Assembly: GCA_026709535.1 (NCBI GenBank)
Contig: JAPOST010000132.1
Coordinates: 1 to 37,787 of the forward strand
Direction: 5' to 3'
Length of the DNA: 37,787 nt
Source of the DNA: Rhodospirillaceae bacterium
GTDB lineage: Bacteria > Pseudomonadota > Alphaproteobacteria > Bin65
The position numbers and the translations under genes were made by a program. The notes beneath the pieces are model-generated. The model was given only the letters and a program-made list of their open reading frames with translations. It was not told the DNA's origin and made no database searches. This document shows, one piece after another, positions 9,724 to 17,111 of the stretch (position 1 is its first letter; each line of letters begins with the position of its first letter).

Positions 9724-10618
9724 GATCAAATGAGTTTGAATCGCCCGGTCACATATTCAACATCTGATCCGGTGGCTCGTCGAGCGAAGGTGCATTGGTA
9801 TCGGAAGACAACCTCGATCGGCATGGCGCGCGATAATGTCGAAAGCGACATGCCTGACTTCGACAGGCCGTTCGCCGACAAACAGGACAAGAAAGCGAGG
9901 ACCTGTTTCTTGACGAAGACCGGGTCAAGCTTCCACACGATAGCAGAACATCCCATGATTGAAAGCAATGTCGCCAATCCTTCGCCCAAACGCGATCACT
10001 TGGAAACTCGCATTATCAAACCGGCTTCAACACTTTAACGACTGGTCCACGCCGTCTTCTCCTCGGGGAAAACCTGTCAGTCCCTGCGCGCCGCCGGGGG
10101 CAGAAAGCTGGTACCGGAAGGAGAACAATGACACTCAGGCAAGCACGCAAGTATAATCTCAATTCCTGGCCGTGACAGCGCTCTGTATTGACTTGTTGAT
10201 CGCAGACTGGTCAGCTTTCCGTGATTTGGGCATTCTTGATATTCCATCAATCGGCGCGCGGCAGCCACTCTGGCACGATGCAGAAACGGTTGCGGAACTA
10301 GATGATGTCGGGCCGCTCTACTGATCACATCAAGGGCCAGCAATCCTTGTATCCGCTCACCCGCAGGCCTGACGACACCTTCACCGCCGTGAGCCATGTC
10401 TTCATGGCGGTGTCGCGGAAGACCCACACGCCGTTTCTGGAGTTTTGCCCGGTGTCCTTGCCGCGGCTTTTGGGCCCGCACGGCCGACGTGCCAGGCTGG
10501 CGATTCGCGTCCTGCTTCGGCGATTCTCTCAATCGTTGCTGATGGGGCGTTCGAAGACAGGGTTCGGTACAATGAGGAGCATGCGCCTGTTCCTGTCACG
10601 AAAGTGGCACGAGGCGTT
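9724..10618. other. Long gap with no recognisable gene
   Basis: This stretch of about 0.9 kb lies between divergent yggS and the polysaccharide genes. Open frames exist on both strands at 9726-10038: a hydrophobic 87-codon minus frame and a charged 102-codon plus frame that mirrors it. I recognise neither. At 10128-10175 a 15-codon frame (MTLRQARKYNLNSWP) follows a good AAGGAG with 6-base spacing and could be the preserved beginning of a lost gene. At 10572-10622 a 16-codon frame ends in GTGA with the GT4 start codon. The rest shows no motif, tRNA or clear promoter. It probably contains decayed coding sequence, but that is inference. Confidence 0.4.
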
Positions 10619-11761
10619 GTGACGCCGGGCGCACGATCAGCTACCCTCGTGTTCGTCGTAACCGAGGACTGGTACTTTTGCTCGCACCGTCTCGCGCTTG
10701 CGCGGGCCGCACGGGCGCAGGGATGGCGGGTAGTGGTGGCCACGCGTGTTGATCGCCATGGCGCGAGTATCCGTGATGCTGGCCTGGAGTTGTACCCGCT
10801 GTCGATACGCCGAGGCAGCATGTCGCCACTGGGCGAGTTGCGAACGTTGCTGGAACTGATTTTCCTGTACCGGCGTGAGCGGCCGGCGCTGGTTCATCAC
10901 GTTGCCCTGAAGCCGATCATCTATGGTTCTCTTGCCGCGTTTCTTGCCCGTGTCCCGGCGGTAGTCAATGCCATTGCCGGGCTCGGCTTTGTATTCGTGT
11001 CTCGCAGTGTCATGGCCCGCGCGCTCCGTCCGCTGGTGCGTAGCGCTTACCGTCTTGCCTTTGTGGGTCGCGGCACTTGGATCCTGGTCCAGAACGCGGA
11101 TGACGCAGTAGCCGTGCGGTCTCTGGGCGCGCCTGAGTCGCGAGTCGCACTCATTCCTGGTTCCGGCGTGGACCTGGCACGCTTCGTGCCGACAGCGGAA
11201 CCGGACGGGCCGGTGGTGGTCGCGATGGTGTCGCGGATGCTTCGCGACAAAGGTGTGTTCGAACTGGTGGAGGCCGCGCGGACCTTGTCACGCTCTCATC
11301 CCTCTCTGCGCGTCCGGCTGGTGGGCCCTCCGGACCCGGCGAACCCGTCCAGCGTACGCGCCGAGGCCCTCGCAGGGCTGGCGCGGGAGGGTGTTATTGA
11401 GTGGTGTCCGGGTACTGATGACATTCCCGGGGTGTGGGCGCGCAGCCATGTGGCCGTGCTGCCCTCGTATCGGGAAGGTTTACCCAAGTCGCTCCTTGAG
11501 GCGGCTGCCTGCGGCCGTCCCATGGTGTCTACCGACGTACAAGGTTGCCGTGAATTGGTGCTGCACGAGCGTACGGGCCTTCTGGTGCCGCCTAAGAACG
11601 TGAGTGCCCTTGCCAGAGCCATCGCCCGCCTTGCTGATGATCCCGAACTGCGTGGCCGCCTTGGCCGCGGAGCGCGTAAGCATGTGCAGAGGTTCTCCGA
11701 AACCCGGGTCGTCGGTCAGACCCTTGATCTTTATGCCCAAGTCGTCGAGGTTGTAAGGTGA
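10619..11761 (+). CDS. Glycosyltransferase family 4 (surface polysaccharide)
   Basis: About 380 residues from GTG 10619. The conserved N-terminus of this group, LVFVVTEDWYFCSHRLALARAA, begins about ten codons after it, so the open frame further upstream (to about 10445) is unlikely to be protein. The C-terminal GT-B half has VALIPGSGVDLARF, VVAMVSRMLRDKGVFELVEA and the EX7E motif in EGLPKSLLEAAACGRPMV, which binds the nucleotide-sugar donor. It is a retaining GT-B enzyme, probably acting on the cytoplasmic face to add a hexose or HexNAc to a lipid-linked glycan. A GTG at 10604 is an alternative start. The stop overlaps the next gene by GTGA, giving tight coupling with the downstream sugar-nucleotide and initiating-transferase genes. 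Confidence 0.88.
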   Translation: MTPGARSATLVFVVTEDWYFCSHRLALARAARAQGWRVVVATRVDRHGASIRDAGLELYPLSIRRGSMSPLGELRTLLELIFLYRRERPALVHHVALKPIIYGSLAAFLARVPAVVNAIAGLGFVFVSRSVMARALRPLVRSAYRLAFVGRGTWILVQNADDAVAVRSLGAPESRVALIPGSGVDLARFVPTAEPDGPVVVAMVSRMLRDKGVFELVEAARTLSRSHPSLRVRLVGPPDPANPSSVRAEALAGLAREGVIEWCPGTDDIPGVWARSHVAVLPSYREGLPKSLLEAAACGRPMVSTDVQGCRELVLHERTGLLVPPKNVSALARAIARLADDPELRGRLGRGARKHVQRFSETRVVGQTLDLYAQVVEVVR

Positions 11762-12732
11762 CCTCTATGCAGGCGGTAGTCACCGGGGCCGGGGGCTTCA
11801 TAGGGCGTGCTCTGTGCGAACGGCTGTGCAGTGCTGGTACACGGGTGATCGCGCTGCACCGACGCTCCCGGCCGGGACCTTGGGCCGCCGAGATAATCCA
11901 CGATCTGGTCACAGGTCCCCCGCCCGCCGATGCGCTGGCTGGGGTCGACACCGTGTTCCATTTGGCTGGAAATGCTCATGTTTCCGGCGGCGCAAAGTGC
12001 GACGGTTTGCACAGGGAAAATTCGGTCATTGGTACGAACAACCTGCTGACGGCATGCGGGCCAAAAATACGCCGCTTCACTTACATCAGCAGCGTCAAGG
12101 CGATAGGAGAGTCGACGCCTGTCGCCGGGCTCGACGAGTCGGCAACGCCGCGCCCGACAACGGCCTACGGTCGCGCCAGGCTTGAAGCGGAAGGGCTTGT
12201 ACTCGCCACGGCGTCGACCCGCCATGCGGTGGTGCTGCGCCTCCCGTTGGTTTACGGCCCGGGTATGAAAGGTAACTTGAAGCGTATGCTGCACGGCCTC
12301 GCCTCCGGTCACATGCCGCGATTCCCGGACCTCGGTAGCCGCCGCTCGATGGTGCATGTGCAGGATGTGTGCAATGCCGCCATCGCCGCCATCGCAAATA
12401 CGGCTCTCACGGGCCGCGTTTACTTGATCGCCGACGGCGAAGCCTACAGCCTGCCCAGATTGCAAGCGGCCATGTGCGCCGCGCTTGGACGACCGCTGCC
12501 GCGCATCGCATTGTCGCACTGGATGCTGCGTCTGGCTGCTGCCGGTGGGGATTTGCTGGGCACATTGGGGCGTCGCCCCGTACCTTTCGACTCCGTTGCC
12601 TTGCAGCGCTTGACGCAATCGGCTCTGTATCACGGCGATCGTGCATGCGCCGATTTCGGTTTTGCGCCGCGGCGACAGTTTGAGGATGCCCTTGGCGAGG
12701 TGGTGGAGGTTATGCGAGATTCGGCCTCGTGA
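11758..12732 (+). CDS. NAD-dependent sugar-nucleotide epimerase/4-reductase (WbpV/WreQ-like extended SDR)
   Basis: 324 residues from GTG 11758, which overlaps the previous stop (ATG 11767 is also possible). The Rossmann motif VTGAGGFIGRAL is at the N-terminus, followed by VFHLAGNAHV, the catalytic-serine region FTYISSVKAIGE and VVLRLPLVYGPGMKGNL. In context it is expected to reduce or epimerise at C4 the 4-keto-6-deoxy-HexNAc made by the WbpM-type enzyme at 13747, giving UDP-QuiNAc or UDP-FucNAc. The active-site tyrosine Y137 is present, but the lysine of YxxxK is arginine: TAYGRARLEAE, codon AGG at 12178-12180. Related proteins have YGRSK. This is a conservative change but touches a catalytic residue. 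The final GTGA overlaps the next gene. Confidence 0.85.
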   Translation: MTSMQAVVTGAGGFIGRALCERLCSAGTRVIALHRRSRPGPWAAEIIHDLVTGPPPADALAGVDTVFHLAGNAHVSGGAKCDGLHRENSVIGTNNLLTACGPKIRRFTYISSVKAIGESTPVAGLDESATPRPTTAYGRARLEAEGLVLATASTRHAVVLRLPLVYGPGMKGNLKRMLHGLASGHMPRFPDLGSRRSMVHVQDVCNAAIAAIANTALTGRVYLIADGEAYSLPRLQAAMCAALGRPLPRIALSHWMLRLAAAGGDLLGTLGRRPVPFDSVALQRLTQSALYHGDRACADFGFAPRRQFEDALGEVVEVMRDSAS

Positions 12733-13736
12733 CTGCGTTTGCTCTCTCAGGTGGCATCACTTTGGCGGTCGCGTGGGGTCTGACCTTCGCGCTCTGCCGA
12801 GGTACAGGACCGGTGCTTCTCGACATGCCCAATGCCCGTTCCCTGCATGCTACGCCCAAGCCGCGTAGCGGCGGGCTTGCCATCTTCAGTGGCATCTTGG
12901 TCGGATATCTGGCGCTTGCGATGAAAGGGGCTCTGCCGGATGTCATGATTGTGATGATGGGATGCACGACCTTGGTCTTCATTGTCTCCATCGTCGACGA
13001 CGTTCGTCACGTCTCGCCTGTTCTGCGCTTGGCAGTGCACGCAGCCGCGGCGCTGGGACTTGTGGCAGCGGGACTGGTTTCCAGCAACCTCGCCCTGCCG
13101 GGCTTAGAGATTCATCTGTCTGCTACCGTCGGGACGGTCTTTACGGTTCTGTTTGTCGTCTGGATGACCAATCTCTACAACTTTATGGATGGTATGGATG
13201 GTTTCGCCGGCGGCATGGGAGCTATCGGCTTCGCCGCTTGCGCCGTGCTGGCAATGTTGGGCGGGAGCGCCGATCTGGCGCTCGCGGGTGGGGTCGTCGC
13301 GCTGGCTTGCGTCGGCTTCCTGTGCTTCAATTTTCCACCTGCACGCATCTTCATGGGAGATGCGGGAGCATCGGTACTGGGGTTCGCGGCCGCCGCTCTC
13401 CTTCTGGCTGCAGATCAGGCGCAGGCCTTCCCCTTGTGGATCGGCATCCTCGTCTTCTCACCCTTCATAGCGGACGCAACGCTGACCCTGTTTCGGCGCG
13501 CTTGGCACCGGGAGCGGGTTTGGGAGGCGCATTGTGGCCATTGCTATCAAAGACTTGTGCAACTGGGCTGGAGCCACCGTCGCACGACCCTGTGGGCATA
13601 TGCTCTTATGTTCGCCTGTGCCGCAAGTGCACTGTTAATGATGCATGCCACCAGTGGATGGCAGTGGGTTGCACTATGTGGCTGGGGGAGCGTCTATACT
13701 GTCCTTGTTATTCTCGTTGGCAAGCTGGAAGGCTGA
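12729..13736 (+). CDS. Undecaprenyl-phosphate sugar-1-phosphate transferase (WecA/WbpL/MraY family)
   Basis: 335 residues, polytopic membrane enzyme with about ten hydrophobic segments. It transfers a sugar-1-phosphate from a UDP-HexNAc to undecaprenyl phosphate, the first membrane step of O-antigen or exopolysaccharide assembly. Visible family motifs: NARSLHATPKPRSGGLA after TM1, the Mg-binding aspartates in VSIVDDVRHVSP, the catalytic loop NLYNFMDGMDGFAGG (about 148-162), and the cytoplasmic His-rich loop WEAHCGHCYQRLVQLGWSHRR near the C-terminus, close to WbpL-type enzymes. It starts at GTG 12729 with a 4-base overlap of the preceding stop. With the 4,6-dehydratase and the reductase it makes a complete initiation set for 6-deoxy-HexNAc glycans. 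Confidence 0.92.
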   Translation: MTAFALSGGITLAVAWGLTFALCRGTGPVLLDMPNARSLHATPKPRSGGLAIFSGILVGYLALAMKGALPDVMIVMMGCTTLVFIVSIVDDVRHVSPVLRLAVHAAAALGLVAAGLVSSNLALPGLEIHLSATVGTVFTVLFVVWMTNLYNFMDGMDGFAGGMGAIGFAACAVLAMLGGSADLALAGGVVALACVGFLCFNFPPARIFMGDAGASVLGFAAAALLLAADQAQAFPLWIGILVFSPFIADATLTLFRRAWHRERVWEAHCGHCYQRLVQLGWSHRRTTLWAYALMFACAASALLMMHATSGWQWVALCGWGSVYTVLVILVGKLEG

Positions 13737-13746
13737 AGAGAGCGGC

Positions 13747-15687
13747 ATGGACCTGATTGATCGTATCCGCAGTCGCGCTGCAGCCTTCGTCTGCGATCTG
13801 ATGGCGATTCCGCTTGCTTGGATGGGCGCCGTCTGGCTGCGCTTCAATATGGATCGTATTCCGACTGCTTTTCTTGAGGCGTCACTGGACGCTCTGCCGA
13901 TGGTGATCGTCGTGCAGGCTGCCGCTGCGTGGTCCTTCGGGCTGTATCGCGGTGTGTGGCGCTTCGCTTCGGTACCGGACCTTGTACGCATCGTCAAGGC
14001 GATCGCCACCGGGGTTTGTTTGATCTTGCTGGCGCTGTTTCTGCTGGCGCAAATTCAGGGCATCCCGCGCTCCATCTTCCCGCTCTACGCGGTCATCCTC
14101 CTCGTACTCCTGGGTGGTCCGCGTCTACTCTACCGTTGGAGCAAGGACCGTGGGTTCTATCGACCACAAGGGCGCAAGGCTCTCGTTATCGGCGCTGGCG
14201 AAGCGGGCGAGATGCTGGTGCGAGAATTGCTTCGTAACCGGAATTCCGGTTACGAAGCAATCGGCTTCGTCGACGATGCTTCCGCCAAGCAGGGCCGGGA
14301 GATTCATGGTGTTCGGGTTCTGGGCGATACCGCGAAGATTCCGCGTCTCGTTGAGCGCCTGAGTGCCGATGTCGCTCTGCTTGCGATCCCTGCGGCGACA
14401 TCAAGCCAGATAAGGCGTATTGTGGATTATTGCGAGCAGGCCGGGGTACCCATGAAGACCCTGCCCAGCATCAGGGACTTGCCCTCCGGACGCGCTGGCC
14501 TCGAGTTGTTGCGTGAAGTCTCCATTGAAGATCTGCTGGGTCGCGAGCCGGTGTCACTGAACTGGGCAGGCATTCGCGAAGGCATTGCTGGACGCACCGT
14601 GTTGGTCACAGGCGGCGGTGGCTCCATCGGTGCGGAACTCTCTCGTCAGTTGGCCCGCCTTTCTCCAGCGCGTCTGGTGATCGTCGATGTTAGTGAATTC
14701 AATCTCTTCGAGATCGACCGGGAGCTGAACGAGATCTGGCCTGAAGGAGAGATTCACGCCTTGCTTGGTAACTGCACAGACCGAGTTCGGATGGAAGATA
14801 TCTTCGTACGATTCCGACCATCGCTGGTGTTGCACGCCGCCGCCTACAAGCACGTCCCGCTGCTTGAACACCAAGTCCGCGAAGCGGTGTACAACAACGT
14901 TATTGGTACGCGCCGGACCGCGCATGTGGCAATGCAAAACGGCTGCGAAACCTTTGTGCTCATCTCGACGGACAAGGCCGTGAATCCCAGCAACGTTATG
15001 GGTGCGAGCAAGCGTCTTGCGGAGTTTTGTTGTCAGGGCCTCAACCGGCGTTCCAGCGCTACCCGCTTCGTCACGGTCCGATTCGGCAACGTACTCGACT
15101 CTGCTGGCAGCGTGGTTCCCCTATTCAGGCGCCAGATTGCCCAGGGGGGGCCGGTCACGGTAACGCACCCGGAGGTCATGCGCTACTTCATGACGATTCC
15201 GGAGGCATGCGAACTGATTCTTCAGGCCGCGTCAGTCGGGAAGGGTGGGGATATCTTCGTTCTGGATATGGGCGAGCCGGTGTCGATCAAGTACCTCGCC
15301 CATCAGATGATTCTGCTGTCGGGGCGTAAGCCGGGCAGAGATATCGACATTGTCTACAAAGGACTTCGCCCCGGCGAGAAACTGTTCGAAGAACTGTTTC
15401 ACGAGAGCGAGGCGCTGCGACAGTCCGGCCATCCGAAGCTGCTGCTAGCGGGTCTCAGAGATTTGGACTGGAACGCGTTTGATCGTGAACTGGAGGCGCT
15501 CGAAATGGCTTGTGAGAGCGGGAACGGTGCGCAGGTTCATCAGTATCTTTCGAATCTCGTACCGGAATTTGAAGCTGTGTTCCGTGAAGACAGCAAGATC
15601 ATCCCTATCGGTAAAGCGCAGCGCCAACACAGGGACCGGTCGGTTGAATATCCAGACCGGAGAGTGGATCGAGAAGATCCCGCCTGA
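13747..15687 (+). CDS. Membrane-bound nucleotide-sugar 4,6-dehydratase (WbpM/CapD/FlaA1-like)
   Basis: 646 residues from ATG 13747, close to the size of WbpM. Earlier in-frame starts would run into the previous gene, and AGAG precedes this ATG. The N-terminal part (about 10-120) carries four membrane segments. Next comes a first Rossmann domain (VIGAGEAGEMLVREL, about 148-162), then the extended-SDR catalytic domain (VTGGGGSIGAEL, about 286; AAYKHVPLLE; STDKAVNPSNVMGASKRLAE, about 407-426). The usual SDR tyrosine is methionine (MGASK), as in WbpM, so the expected reaction is UDP-GlcNAc to UDP-4-keto-6-deoxy-GlcNAc. The last ~20 residues (after GKAQRQ) look unconstrained and run toward the IS debris that follows. 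A 36-bp palindrome lies inside the first Rossmann domain. Confidence 0.93.
   Translation: MDLIDRIRSRAAAFVCDLMAIPLAWMGAVWLRFNMDRIPTAFLEASLDALPMVIVVQAAAAWSFGLYRGVWRFASVPDLVRIVKAIATGVCLILLALFLLAQIQGIPRSIFPLYAVILLVLLGGPRLLYRWSKDRGFYRPQGRKALVIGAGEAGEMLVRELLRNRNSGYEAIGFVDDASAKQGREIHGVRVLGDTAKIPRLVERLSADVALLAIPAATSSQIRRIVDYCEQAGVPMKTLPSIRDLPSGRAGLELLREVSIEDLLGREPVSLNWAGIREGIAGRTVLVTGGGGSIGAELSRQLARLSPARLVIVDVSEFNLFEIDRELNEIWPEGEIHALLGNCTDRVRMEDIFVRFRPSLVLHAAAYKHVPLLEHQVREAVYNNVIGTRRTAHVAMQNGCETFVLISTDKAVNPSNVMGASKRLAEFCCQGLNRRSSATRFVTVRFGNVLDSAGSVVPLFRRQIAQGGPVTVTHPEVMRYFMTIPEACELILQAASVGKGGDIFVLDMGEPVSIKYLAHQMILLSGRKPGRDIDIVYKGLRPGEKLFEELFHESEALRQSGHPKLLLAGLRDLDWNAFDRELEALEMACESGNGAQVHQYLSNLVPEFEAVFREDSKIIPIGKAQRQHRDRSVEYPDRRVDREDPA
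14226..14261. repeat. Perfect 36-bp palindrome inside the 4,6-dehydratase gene
   Basis: The left arm 14226-14243 reads ATTGCTTCGTAACCGGAA and the right arm 14244-14261 is its exact reverse complement, with no spacer and an EcoRI-type GAATTC at the centre. The two flanking bases (A 14225, C 14262) do not pair, so the symmetry ends there. It codes for residues LLRNRNSGYEAI of the Rossmann domain, which look normal for this family, so the protein is not visibly disturbed. It could extrude as a cruciform or fold as an 18-bp RNA hairpin without loop. Confidence 0.95.
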
Positions 15688-15740
15688 CGGGGCGAAACGC
15701 TGTCCGGGGATGCAAGCCCAGTATCTTGTCCGCTTTCTAA

Positions 15741-15865
15741 CTGAAGCACATTGTTCACTGATCTGATGATCTCTTCGGCAGATTTGGGCCCAGTGGAATG
15801 GCGGCAACTTCTCGTTGCGGGTCTTCAGATAGCCGCGGATCGTCGACGACGGAACGACTGCAACC
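15741..15865 (-). pseudogene. IS630-family transposase C-terminal fragment
   Basis: On the minus strand the frame reads STIRGYLKTRNEKLPPFHW and then, after a one-base shift at the GGGCCC near 15785-15790, KSAEEIIRSVNNVL. This matches the usual C-terminal end of IS630 transposases, where a Y-x3-NxxPKPFxWTK(S/T)AxEIl sequence closes the protein. Only this tail remains; the DDE catalytic core is absent and the frameshift confirms decay. It abuts an unrelated istB remnant on the opposite strand at about 15862. The family assignment is from memory of the motif; another transposase family with a similar tail cannot be excluded. Confidence 0.6.
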
Positions 15866-16200
15866 TGTCGAGCCGCCTGCGCGTGTCGACATATTCCGCC
15901 CTCCTCGTGGTCGACGAGATCGGCTATCTGCCGGTCAGCTAGGACGATGCCTTGCTGCTCTTCCAGCTCATCAACGCCAGGCACGAAAAGGGGTCCACCG
16001 TGCAGACCTTGAACAAGGGCATTAAGGACTGAAGCGGTGTGCTCGGTGGCAAGGTGATGGCAGCGGTGCTTGTCGACTACATGGTCCACCACGCCACATC
16101 GTCAACATCCGGGCGAACAGCTACAGAATCCGGGATCATCGGAACCTGCTGCAATCCAGCTCGGACCGAGCGCTGCAAGATGGCTGCGTAGTGATCGACG
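15862..16200 (+). pseudogene. istB: IS21-family helper ATPase istB remnant
   Basis: In plus frame 1 the sequence reads RLRVSTYSALLVVDEIGYLPVS, then a TAG at 15940, DDALLLFQLINARHEKGSTV, a TGA at 16030 and VMAAVLVDYMVHH. After a one-base deletion near 16093 the frame continues IVNIRANSYRIRDH. This is the C-terminal half of IstB in correct order: Walker B (LLVVDEIGYLP), the FQLxxARYEKGST segment and the VNIRGNSYRxR end. Both stops correspond to positions that are normally sense (the TGA replaces the Trp of the usual WGEVL). The Walker A half and istA are missing. The sequence GGGTTCAGTTTTTCG at 16255-16269 may be the old right end of the element. Confidence 0.85.
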
Positions 16201-16404
16201 GCCCAAATGCAAGCCGTGCCAACACCCGTTCGGGGGCACGACCCGACTTACATAGGGTTCAGTTTTTCGTTTGCCATCGGCAGCGCGCGATCCGGTAGTG
16301 GCGATACCTTCAGCTACACCCGCCATGAACAGGCTGTCCATGGTCGCCTTGGTACCATGGGGCAGCGACGGAACCTGCTGGCCTGTCTATCAGGAAATCG
16401 CGGA

Positions 16405-16947
16405 TCACCGCTTCTTACGGAAGTAATCCAAGTTTACGACTTCGCCCATCTGCGTCGCTTCTCCGCTCTTCTTGTTCTTCGCGTCGGGATCGATGCTCTT
16501 GTCCTCATTACTGGCAGCCGGGGCAGTGTTGCCAGCATCCAAAACGCTATCCGCGAGAGAGGACCCGATACTTTCGTCTTCCGAGGCTGTCTTGGTCAAC
16601 TCAAACTTGAGCCCGAACGGCACGGACGGATCGGCAAAGGATGTGACGGTGGCGAAAGGCACTTCAAGCTGCTCCTGTCGGCCGCTGAAGCTCAACTCGA
16701 CGAAAAATCGGCCTTTTTCTACTTGGAGATTCCAGAATTGGTGCTCCAAGACGATCGTCATCTCTTCCGGGTAGATGTCGATTAAGCGTTGGGGAACGTC
16801 AACCCCCGGGCCGGTTGTCAGAAAAGTGATATACAGACTGTGCCCTTCGGGCAGGCCGAATGCCATCACCTGTTCCAGCGCCGTTCGGACAACACTGCGC
16901 AAGGCTTCCTCGACGATCTTCTCGTAATGCAGAAGTTCCGGTTCCAT
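16405..16947 (-). CDS. sspB: SspB, ClpXP adaptor for ssrA-tagged proteins (alphaproteobacterial type)
   Basis: 180 residues from ATG 16947, which gives MEPELLHYEKIVEEALR; an open frame extends nine codons further to a TTG but family members start here. SspB binds the tmRNA-encoded degradation tag and delivers tagged polypeptides to ClpXP. The folded domain (about 1-120) has ALRSVVRTALEQV, SLYITFLTTGPGVDVPQRL, the strongly conserved YPEEMTIVLEHQFWNLQV and the tag-binding-groove segment VPFATVTSFADPSVPFGLKFEL. A low-complexity linker follows (about 125-172), ending in GEVVNLDYFRKKR, the short C-terminal ClpX-docking tail typical of SspB proteins. The tmRNA gene itself lies about 165 bp upstream on the same strand. 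A promoter candidate lies between them. Confidence 0.95.
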   Translation of the reverse strand: MEPELLHYEKIVEEALRSVVRTALEQVMAFGLPEGHSLYITFLTTGPGVDVPQRLIDIYPEEMTIVLEHQFWNLQVEKGRFFVELSFSGRQEQLEVPFATVTSFADPSVPFGLKFELTKTASEDESIGSSLADSVLDAGNTAPAASNEDKSIDPDAKNKKSGEATQMGEVVNLDYFRKKR

Positions 16948-16988
16948 CACCCGGCCGAATTTTCTCTCTTTCAAGTCTCAGTTATTCC

Positions 16989-17016
16989 ATTATGCGGTTG
17001 CCGCCCGCTGCGGCAA
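16989..17016 (-). promoter_or_regulatory. Candidate sigma70-type promoter for sspB
   Basis: On the minus strand TTGCCG (17016-17011) and CATAAT (16994-16989) are separated by 16 bases. They match 4/6 and 5/6 of the sigma70 consensus. A start about 7 bases later would leave a leader of roughly 35 bases before ATG 16947. If used, sspB can be expressed apart from ssrA. Confidence 0.4.
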
Positions 17017-17111
17017 GCTTGGAATGTGGCACAGCGGCCGGGTCTCTGACCTACTGCAGTTTCTGTCGACGCGTCATGCAAGATCAGTGGGGCAAGGCAG
17101 CATGTTCTGAA

